Origin: Gnetum montanum
Lineage: Eukaryota; Streptophyta; Gnetopsida; Gnetales; Gnetaceae
Length of the DNA: 64,000 nt
Reading direction: 5' to 3'
NCBI GenBank assembly: GCA_015680685.1
Contig: MNCI01027022.1
Coordinates: 223,078-287,077 of the forward strand
Under the pieces are notes generated by a model that was not told the DNA's origin, did not search any database, and saw only the letters and a list, made by a program, of their open reading frames with translations. A program made the position numbers and the translations under genes. The first letter of the stretch is position 1; every line of letters starts with the position of its first letter. Positions 55,516 through 64,000 of the stretch are shown in pieces.

Positions 55516-57423
55516 TCTTTAACGCTGTTGATTTCAATATGCTAACCTAGTTGTTCGACGGCTTACATTGATTTTCACAGTTAATTTGAATGTTAGAAGT
55601 ACAGGGAAAACTTCCTTACATGCACTCGGCAGATACTCATCTTTAGATTGAAGTTGTGGGTTTGATTCTTGTCTTTACTTTTAGATAAGGCAATGGTGGA
55701 ATAGCTTAATGGTGGAATAGCTTTGTGGTGGGACCTTTTTCGTTAGTAAATCACATCTACATCCACCCTCTTGTGTGAGTAAGGATTGTGGTCACAAAAG
55801 TTCCTTAAATGTAATGGGAAGTAAGAAACTCTTATATGCATAATACTAACATAGTGTGTGTGACGTGAAGCCTATTTAGTGAGTGATACTAGCATACCCA
55901 TTACACAATTGAATCTTTCTCAAAGAAAAATGATATATATAATGATGGTCAACAGCCTTTTTATACATTAATTGATAACCATACCATAATTATTATATAA
56001 AAAGCTGATTGCATTTTCAATTTTCATATTTAAGTATATTTGAAAGCCTTGGGACTATCATCGTTGATTTTAAAAATTTTTGCAAACTTAAAGTTCATAT
56101 ATACATGCTTAGGGTTTTATCCCTTGTCTTATGTTGTTACTACTTAAAGTCTACTTTTAATAGTTAAATTGAAAGTTGGGATAGTGTGATGGGGACTTAG
56201 AGTTAAAAATGACTTGTTGCTTTAGTTTTAGTAGATTAACAATCATGATGTTTTGCCTTGTCCATCAACACTTAGCATGAATATACATAGTGATTAGTAT
56301 GGATAATTCATTTTGGTCTAATTGCAATTAGATATGGAATGTTAATAACTTGTTACAACTTTAGGGAAAAAAAAAAACTCAAACTATTTAGAAATTGCTC
56401 ACAACTCAAAAGTTTAAGCATTTTCCAAAGTACATAATTCACTAATGTTGACCGATTAGAGTTTGTTGCTTTCATCTAGGTATGATGATTTGAGATGTTT
56501 GTTAGAATATTCTTTTATTAAACACTTTTATAAGTTTTATCTAACTAGGCATATTGTAATTTACAGTAGTTAGTTATGACAAGGCCTTCAACTAACCTTT
56601 TTAAGAGAGTATGTCTCGTTAGTAACTTGATGATAGCTTCTCTTCAAAACATGAGCTCGATGAAGTATGGAGATGCAACTTGCATTCCATACTAATTTAA
56701 CCATTACATCCCTTTAAGAACCACATAGTTCTAATTCTTTGTGTAGCATGTCGCAAGGATATATAATCAACCAAAGCACATTCCCTACTCTTTGGATAAT
56801 GAGATTAGGGCTAGATTCATGTTGTTTTAGGGGTGTATCCAAACTAACTTGAGTATTGTTATGAGTTTGAATTATGTGAGATGTTTGTGTGCATTGATTT
56901 CATAGATTGGTCTTTTATGTCTTTATCCTTGACATAGTTGCTACACTACTAACCTCTAGACTAGCTTATGTTATTTGGTCTTTGACATGCTTATAGGTTA
57001 CATTAGCTATTGAGGTGGAGCCCATGCTTAAATCCACTCTTGAATCTTTAAGTCCATTAGTGGTTCATGGGACTCTAGGTGATGTGATGCAATGATCATT
57101 AGGGTGGTGTCATAATATTTAATATTAGAGCCTAACCATGATACAAGTAGAAGACTATGATGGTTTTATTGTGCAAGTAGTCTAGTGTGGGAATTGTTGC
57201 ATGTAATGAATCATGGAGGTAAAAGATAATGAAGAACTAGTCTCTCCTAATTGAGCATGTATGCGGATATGAATTGGTAATGGAGGAAGTGGATAAGGCA
57301 TAAGTGAAAGTACCAATGGCAAAGATGTAGGAGTTGTGGGAATAGTTTATATAAGTGGATAATTTGCATGAGCTTTCTTTGCTAGAAGAAAAAAAGATGT
57401 ATAAGATTGAAGACTTGACCAAT
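55516..57423. other. Intergenic AT-rich DNA, no gene seen
   Basis: No frame, tRNA or clear repeat can be supported. A copia-type primer-site-like string 'aatattagagcctaaccatg' lies at 57121-57140. A B-box-like 'gtgggtttgattc' lies near 55666. Both are weak. Confidence 0.4.
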
Positions 57424-58316
57424 TGATGAGTGGTGAGTGCTCCCAATACCTAATCATAGAAATCACACAAGCATGACATGTGACCTGATTGTAATCCATG
57501 GATGGGACTATATGTGCTCAAGCTAGTTAATATGAAGGTTGTTGACCATTGTCTTTCTATTGGAGTTAGCAACAATCCAAACATATGATTTAACTCACAA
57601 TAAGACATATGACATAATGATATTGATTAGCACTTATGAAGAGTAAACAGAAAACTTTGTAAGTCAAATATTAATTCAAAGTAACTACAAAACAATGAAT
57701 ATAAATACAAAGTAACCTAAGGTAATAAGTATTTGATCTTGGTGTATTGTACACATCTTGGACTCCTAAAATTATATCTGGGATTACTAAGTAACTCTCT
57801 ACTAGGCAAACCAAGCGATATCACTATTGGATTACCAAACAACTATATTTAACACTTGAAACTAGTCATACTTATTCTACCAATATATTAACATACAATG
57901 AAAACATAAATTGCATTGGAAATAAAAAATATATTAGAAAGTAAATTGTAATGGAAAGTAAATATATTCTAAATGAGATGTTGCAATGATTGTAAATAAG
58001 CTTGATCTTTATGTTTGTTCATGAAGTATGAGGTACACTCCACTTGAATAAAGACACCATGTAACTACCCATGATCACACTACAAGTATTTATGAACTAA
58101 CTATAAATTTATGAAAACAAAATGAAAGACTTTACATAAGATTGAACTAAAAATATGAGTTAAGTGTGGCAATTGATAGGCATTTATAGGCTTTACTATA
58201 TCTAAATTTATCGTATCTATGATATCGTAACAAAGCATATAATATCGTAGAGTTGTGATATCATAGCTATAATATTGTAGGTATGATGTCACACTCAACC
58301 AATAAACTATTCATCA
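57424..58316 (-). repeat. 3' LTR of element F
   Basis: About 893 bp. On the minus strand it starts TGATGAATAG (58316) and ends CACTCATCA (57424). The U3 half has several GATATC-like repeats (58205-58290, for example 'gatatcgtaa', 'gtgatatcatagc'). Confidence 0.8.
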
Positions 58317-58599
58317 AACCCTCACAAATAACTAAAAACTTGTCCTCAATTTAAACAAAATTGGATTGAGTTTGTTACAAAATTATGAAGGAAATTCACC
58401 TAATTAACTTAACAAACAACCAAAAAACTAATTGACTAACTTTACTAGACTATTTCATTAATATTTTATTCAAGTGTGTTACATAGAGATAAAATCATCT
58501 AAACATTTCACAAAATTACAAAAGAAAAAAAATACACACACACACACATAGAGAATTGTAGGTTCTCTAGAACGATTGATGTAGGTCTTCATGTCATGC

Positions 58600-61500
58600 T
58601 TGGAGTTGGCAGTTCTTCTTGTATAAGAAATTGTTAAGACTGCTTGGAGGTGGCAACTCTTCTTGCATCAAAAGTTGTTGAGGCTACTTGAAGATCTTGA
58701 AATCATTTATTGTTCATGTCAAATCAACAACAATGAATGCTATAGGATCTTCCTAAGGATACAAGAATTGTGAAAATAATTTGTTCGCTTTGACACACCA
58801 AGCTACGAATTTATTTATTTCAATATAAAATACTTTCACTTTTTACTGTAAATCTTGATGGTCATTCATTTGCCTTGCTAAATTATCAACTACATCTCAT
58901 TGATCATGATATGTAGTCCTTAGTACTTCCATCTCTACATTACCAATATTAAGATTCTGTTGTACTTCATTTTGATCCTTATGCTTTTTTTCATATAATA
59001 GATATATGGTTGCTAGCTACTTTCAAGCTCATTCATTTGTCTACCATTGCTAAATTTACATACTTGAGATTAGCTAACTTTAGATATTATGTTATATCCT
59101 TAATGTATAATTCTTTCACATTGATCTCAACCTAGTGGATCATTGTTATGCTATCAAGGACTATTTGCCACTTAGGTATTTGTTGCATTGCAACATTGAT
59201 TTTGGCCTTTACCAATCTAACTTTTGTCTTATTTACCTACTTCTGCATACCTAGTTGTTCTTTGAAATGTTCCTTAAGCTTTTTATAATTTTCAACCTTA
59301 TTTTGCCACATGCTAATTTCAATAACAGATTTTTGACAAATTATGTGGACTTCTTCGATTAACAAGTTTCAATTTTCTCTAGTTAGTTTATTGATATTCA
59401 TCCTTACTCTGCAAATTTCTCCATGAGGTGATTGAGGTTTTCCTTCTAATTGGTCCTTCTCCCTTTCTACCTTTACGAATCTTCTATTATTAGTATCAAG
59501 CTTCTTGTTTTCTTCTTTTAGAGTAGAAATGGTTTTGGTAGAAGCATAATTTCTTACATCCATTATATAGATATCCCATGTTGCTTTTTCCTTTTCAATT
59601 TCGAATCAGTGTTATTTTGCCATAAGTTGATTAACTTATTTAGTTTAAAACTATTACAATTGCTTTAGGATAACATGTTTTGCAAGCTCAAGTATGGATT
59701 CTAAGTTGAGCTAATTCAATTTGCATTTTTTGAATTTTCAACTTAGCATTTTGTAGTTTGAACTCTACAATCACCAACTTTCCTTTCATAAAAATCAATT
59801 TTGACTAGACAACAAAAATATTCTCAAGAATATCAAAAACATATTGGATTACCTATTTTATCTACACTAGTCTCTTTAATTCATCTTCATGTTGATCTAA
59901 ATTTCTTATTTTCTTCTCATTATCCTTGGTTCTAATTATTGTTTATACATTCTACAATCTAGTAAACTCGGTTAAAGGCACTATAGGAATATTTAGAGCA
60001 TCTTTGTTGTCGTTAGTCACAAGCTCTATGACTCCCTACTATCATTCATGTTGCATTAATACCACTATGGCTCATTCTCTTTTTTTCATTGTAACTTAAA
60101 ATGTAGCATCATTTCTGAAGATCTAGATACTCTAATTATCCTTTATAACATTTACTGAAATTTGTCTAGTTATAGGGTTTGATGAGATCTCTTGCTAATT
60201 TTTTCTAACTTGAAATTGTGGATCGTTGAACTTGGAATGGGGGGATGAATAAGTTCCCCAAATGAAAAATTTGTAACACAAAAGCACATACATTGAATTT
60301 AATGTGGTTCCCCAACTTGGGTAGTCCACACTTGAAATGTAGATTGCTAACACACCTCCAGACTTTATTACTCTCAAAATGTGGTTGAAGGCTCCACACC
60401 CTATATAGTCTTCAAGCCTCGCATTGGAGTGTTGTGCCACAACACCAATCACTTAGCCTTGCAAGGTCCTATCAAGCTTGGAATGTAGTTTCCAAGCTTC
60501 CACAACTGTGAGCTCCGCTTCGGAGTGTTGTACCGCAACACCAACAACTCAATCCTATAGGATCCCAACAAGCTCAAGCTAGATGCCTTCTCGTAAGAAG
60601 CACATCAACCATGTAGGGTAATAAGAGAGAACAATTAGAAGGGATGAATGCAACTTAGTTTGTTGATCCTTGTACTTTGAGGTACAACACACTTTACAAT
60701 GAACAAATGATGATACAATGAAGATCAACAAAGATTATAATGATAAACAAATGTTTACATAGTGACTTGCATATTTCCCAATGCATATGATATCTTTTTA
60801 TAACTACCATGTTTCTAAATCCATCTTGGAACTTATGCAATGGCTAGGAAATAGTCACTAATGATCATGGAAGATGTCTTCTTCATCCGTGAGACATCTT
60901 TCTGTATTTGCCTTTAATTCTGGGAAAGATGTCTTTCCAAAATTTCCATTTTGGGAGATGTCTTTGTTTGATGGAAAACGTCTTTCTGAAACTTGCCTTG
61001 ATTTTGTGAAGACATCTTTGACTAGTGGAAGACGTCTCTACCTGATGAAAGACATTTACTGTTTCTTGAAGATGTCTTTACCTGTGCTCACTCTAATTCT
61101 ACCAAGACATCTACTATTTTTTAGAGATGTCTTTTTTCATCTTCTTTTGCATGGTGAATTCCTCATTGCTTGTCTAAAAGCTTGTACAATCCAAGTCTTA
61201 ATCCAATTTCTTGTCTACAAGCACAATAATCACACACACATACAAAAAACCTTGTCTTTCATTTTTCTTAATGTTTTGACATACCAAAACTAAAAAGTCC
61301 ATAGAAACATCCTAGCCATATCTCTAATTTCCTAGCTAATAGTCTTCGTTAATTCTTGTAATTGACTCATTGTTGATCTATGGTCTTCTAGTTTTTTTTT
61401 CACTTTGCTGGGATATGGGTTCTAGGATTTGTACTACCAGTTTCTACTACTATAATTTTTTCTACTAGTGTGCTTGATTGCACTTCTACCTGGTCTTTCT

Positions 61501-61829
61501 TTGTAGGTACAAGCTTTATCATTTCAACCTAGATGCATTTTGGGCTTTCTTAATTATATCATTAGTATAACCCAAAACTTTAGCTTTTCTACATTTCTAA
61601 TCAAATAAGGAAATGAAGATGTTAATTTGTCTAACTATTTCTCCTCAAATTTGCATTATATTTTGAGGAAAAAAGATGTGCCAAATTTTTAGGGTATTTA
61701 CCACCAAGTATAGCACCACCACGAGCCACATATGTGGATATCCTATTCAGACATATTATAGGATACAAATGATAAGTTCCTATGTTGGAATAAAATTTCT
61801 CTCCTAAAGAAAATGAACCATATTCCTTT
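58600..61829 (-). pseudogene. Element F ORF2 (interrupted)
   Basis: The minus-strand reading matches ORF2 of B and C. The plant-transposon-like domain lies at 61829-61540 (FPYLIRNVEKLKFWVILMI around 61600; compare LPFPCPIRKLCK in B). A Glu/Lys-rich coiled coil follows the insertion, with EENKKLDTNNRRFVKVEREK around 59510. The conserved end FVAWCVKANKLFSQF lies near 58800. The ORF2 N-terminus was lost at G's insertion. Multiple stops. Confidence 0.65.
60217..61309 (-). mobile_element. LTR-like insertion in element F (probable solo copia LTR)
   Basis: About 1.1 kb interrupts ORF2 homology. On the minus strand it has, in order: a promoter-distal cluster of AGATGTCTT/AAGACATCT repeats (61135-60870), a TATA 'actatatagg' (60408-60400), 'aataaagtc' (60371-60363) and a 'cttattcatccccccattcc' stretch before the end. 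These are LTR-like. No internal element sequence is attached and no clear target duplication was found; the ends are approximate. Confidence 0.45.
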
Positions 61830-62573
61830 TGATGAGTGGCGAGGTACCCCTACACTCAACCATACAAATATGAGCATTACACACGCGATCTGGTCGAACT
61901 CCACAAACTAAGTGCCTACACGCCTCATGGAACACTTAAGGTTAATCGTTCGTTGTCTTCCCAGACTTACTTGTATTTGTCACAGTTGTATGGTTAAGTA
62001 AGTCTGAGGTATATGATTTTTATGTCTTTTCTATTTTATCTCCTATGCTAATGAGGTGAAGGGTGAAGAGACTAATTAACTAACTTTAACTAACTAACTA
62101 ACTAAGCCTTAATTAACCTAGCATCGGCATCTGTTCCCACTTACCGTTCACACCCTGAACCAATGCAACCTTGGTTACCAAACACTATTCGTTACTGGGA
62201 TCACCAAGCATAACACACGTGCTTGAAGCGGTCATACTGAATGCACTTAACTATGGGAGAAGGGTTGAGAGAGATTTAATGAACTAATAAAGCATTTAAA
62301 TGATAAAAAATAAATAATAATAAGTAAAGNACTTTGGAGCTCCTACTACGGGCACATGGAAATTATTCTATCTCTGGAGAGGAAAAAATGCCAGAGTTTC
62401 ACTATGGTCTAGGCCTAGAATGAGAAATAAGGGAGAGTTGCCTCTTATTTATAGATTTGACGGCGCACTGCGATATCGCGTACGTGACATCGCAGGGGAA
62501 GACGCGATATCGCGGGGGATGCAATATCGTGGTGGACGCGATATCGCGACCCATGCAATATCACGCCCCATCA
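61830..62573 (-). repeat. 3' LTR of element G
   Basis: 744 bp. On the minus strand TGATGGGGCGTG...CACTCATCA. U3 has two perfect CGCGATATCGCG palindromes (62503-62514 and 62537-62548) plus TGCGATATCGCG (62469-62480). An N at 62330. Confidence 0.85.
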
Positions 62574-62591
62574 TACCCCCATGAGTGAATA
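62574..62591 (-). other. Polypurine tract of element G
   Basis: Minus strand TATTCACTCATGGGGGTA directly before the LTR; same core as in B, C and D. Confidence 0.75.
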
Positions 62592-62759
62592 AAAACTCGT
62601 CCTCGAGTTCCTTACAAAATATTGGGAAGGTATGGGATTATTGACTGAAATGGAACTAAAGGTGAATGGGGTGACATGTGAATGGATCATCATTACAAGA
62701 CAAGAAAAAATTGGTGTTCATAACAAAAAGAGTGAACACTTTATACATTTGACATCAGG

Positions 62760-64000
62760 CCTTATTTGGCGGTTGAGAAAGAGAGAGAGAGAAAGAAATT
62801 TTGCTACTGCCAACGCCAAGATTGCACCTTTCGTTGTCCATCTGTAAGCGCACCATCGATCTTGCTCCTTACATAGCTGTTTCAGCACTGATCCATTCCA
62901 AGTGTCCCCTCCAGATCCAATCCGTTGTTGTATGATTTCCATATGCACACACAACATAGTCTTTTATTAGCAAGGGTGAATGAATCATAATGCAATTGAT
63001 ACCTTGCTTCGGTGAAAGGTTCATTGGATGAGTTGTGGTATGGCTGATGCGGATCAGGAGATATCATAATGGTGACTACCGAAGGTGTAGGGGTTAGCAG
63101 AAAATTAAAAAAATTGGGTTAGGACCCCCATGACTAAGAGTGAACCACCAGTAGTGATAGAATGGAGAAAGAAAAAGAATAGGAAAGATGGAGAAAGGGA
63201 CAACCATAATGTTGATGAAATGGATGTCAAGATGGAAATGAAAAAAATAAAGTGGATTGCAAAAATGTTAAGGGAAAGAATTTAACTGATGCACCAAATA
63301 GGAATGTCAGTGGGTCCTCCCTAAAGCAGGCTCATGCCCTTAATGCCTTGACAAACCCACATTTGAAGAGTCCATAGGCTCTAAGAATGTCATTTGGGAC
63401 AAGAGTTAAAGTCTTAACCACAAGAATTTACCAAAAAGAACACAATGCGTTAACCAAAATATACACTAATGATACAACCGACAATAAGGTGAACAATGGA
63501 GAGAAGGATGGAGAGAAGAGAATGGAATGGAATCCCAAGAATAAGATGGTGTACAACCCCTTGTGTAGTTAATGATTAATGTGACTTAGTAGATTCCATT
63601 CCAAGTTCGGCCTCAAACAAATCACATCCAGTAACTTCGCATTAATGCATTCGGTCAATCCATCCCTTTGAAGTAACAAGAATGCCTTCACAAAGAGCCA
63701 CCACCATTCCAATGAAATGAAGGAGGAGAGAATGGGAAGTGAGAAGGGCCTTAGTTAGAGGGAACATTTTTATTTTAGTTCCATAACCAGTGCTTGTAGC
63801 CCAAATGATTATTTCGTCTAAGGTGTGTGCTTTGAATTCTCACAGTTTTTTTTTGGTTTTTGCATGAGAACTACACCATGCAAAGACTTATTATTTTATT
63901 TACTCATCTTCCCGATAATATGGAAATCGTCGGAACGGTAAGAAAACTCAAGAAGAAAACATCCAAGAACCCAAGAGAATGGCCAACACAAATGCATCAA
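62760..64000. other. Unassigned right end of the window
   Basis: A short (ga)n run near 62774-62795 marks the loss of similarity to the gypsy group. A minus-strand 'cttagtcatgggggt' at about 63125-63139 resembles the group's polypurine tract, so some of this may still be transposon-derived. No gene, LTR or RNA gene can be supported; open frames are short and unrecognised. Confidence 0.4.

Larger units (their letters stand above)
57424..61829 (-). mobile_element. Element F: minus-strand gypsy-group element, 3' part
   Basis: On the minus strand: ORF2 (61829 down to about 58600), a polypurine-like tract (about 58317-58330) and the 3' LTR (58316-57424). It is interrupted by an LTR-like copia insertion (about 60217-61309) and cut at 61830 by element G. 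The rest of F would lie beyond G, outside the window. Confidence 0.75.
61830..62760 (-). mobile_element. Element G: gypsy-group LTR with short internal end
   Basis: A minus-strand LTR (62573-61830) with the element's polypurine tract and about 180 bp of 3' internal non-coding sequence to about 62760, where recognisable similarity stops. It is inserted into element F's ORF2. Confidence 0.75.

Noticed and set aside
60874-61293. 139-codon plus-strand frame in the insertion within element F
   Set aside because: It lies over the repeated AGATGTCTT cluster and LTR-like signals of the other strand; no protein family recognised.
63060-63580. Possible LINE ORF1 fragment near the right end
   Set aside because: Short Lys/Arg-rich readings only; no RT, endonuclease or poly-A tail seen, so not annotated.

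Overview
The window reads as nuclear DNA of a seed plant in a repeat-rich, low-gene-density region. Nested, heavily decayed Ty3/gypsy and Ty1/copia LTR retrotransposons fill about 80% of it. Apart from them there is one recognisable host protein gene (a TAXIMIN-like small peptide gene with one intron, 54415-54843) and one intact tRNA gene, tRNA-Arg(UCU), at 54992-55064. The many old, slowly eroding elements and the plant-type peptide gene suggest a gymnosperm, perhaps a conifer. That assignment is inference only.

Left part (1-25.7 kb). A plus-strand gypsy fragment (element A, gag-pol, 1 to about 6800) is fused tail to tail with a minus-strand relative (element H: gag, primer-binding site and LTR, 6800-9473). 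Then comes a decayed copia element (E, plus strand), split by a complete gypsy element D (10833-23183, perfect 5-bp target duplication CTTAT) and by a minus-strand solo LTR (23466-24305). 24.4-25.7 kb is unassigned or low-copy DNA.

Middle part (25.7-52.8 kb) is a three-level nest, all on the plus strand. A Tnt1/Tork-like copia element K (25730-52755) is interrupted inside its reverse transcriptase by gypsy element B (28709-50991). B is in turn interrupted between RT and RNase H by element C (34325-43200). Each insertion rejoins to an unbroken ancestral reading when removed, and 5-bp target duplications can be seen.

Right part (52.8-64 kb). A low-copy island holds the TAXIMIN-like gene, the tRNA gene and a small tandem array whose unit looks derived from the tRNA 3' end. 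It is followed by minus-strand gypsy element F (57424 onward). F is interrupted by an LTR-like copia insertion (about 60217-61309) and by the LTR of another relative, G (61830-62573). The last 1.2 kb is unassigned.

The gypsy elements A, B, C, D, F, G and H are one related group. Their LTRs share TGATGA...TCATCA termini. The primer-binding site is of the TTGGCGCCGTTGCCGGGGA type. The pol resembles the Athila/Tat (OTA) branch. B, C, D and F also carry an extra ORF (ORF2) between pol and the 3' LTR. ORF2 combines a domain like the 'putative plant transposon protein' family with a long coiled coil and a conserved C-terminal block. Upstream of ORF2 lie a block resembling the element's own U3 (palindromes plus TATA) and repeated polypurine tracts, which suggests separate expression of ORF2. 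Element C keeps only gag and ORF2, with no pol. This ORF2 module and the perfect GATATC-centred palindromes in the LTRs are the most unusual features here. All retroelement genes are broken by stops and frameshifts, so they are annotated as pseudogenes; domain limits are by eye, roughly +/-50 bp.
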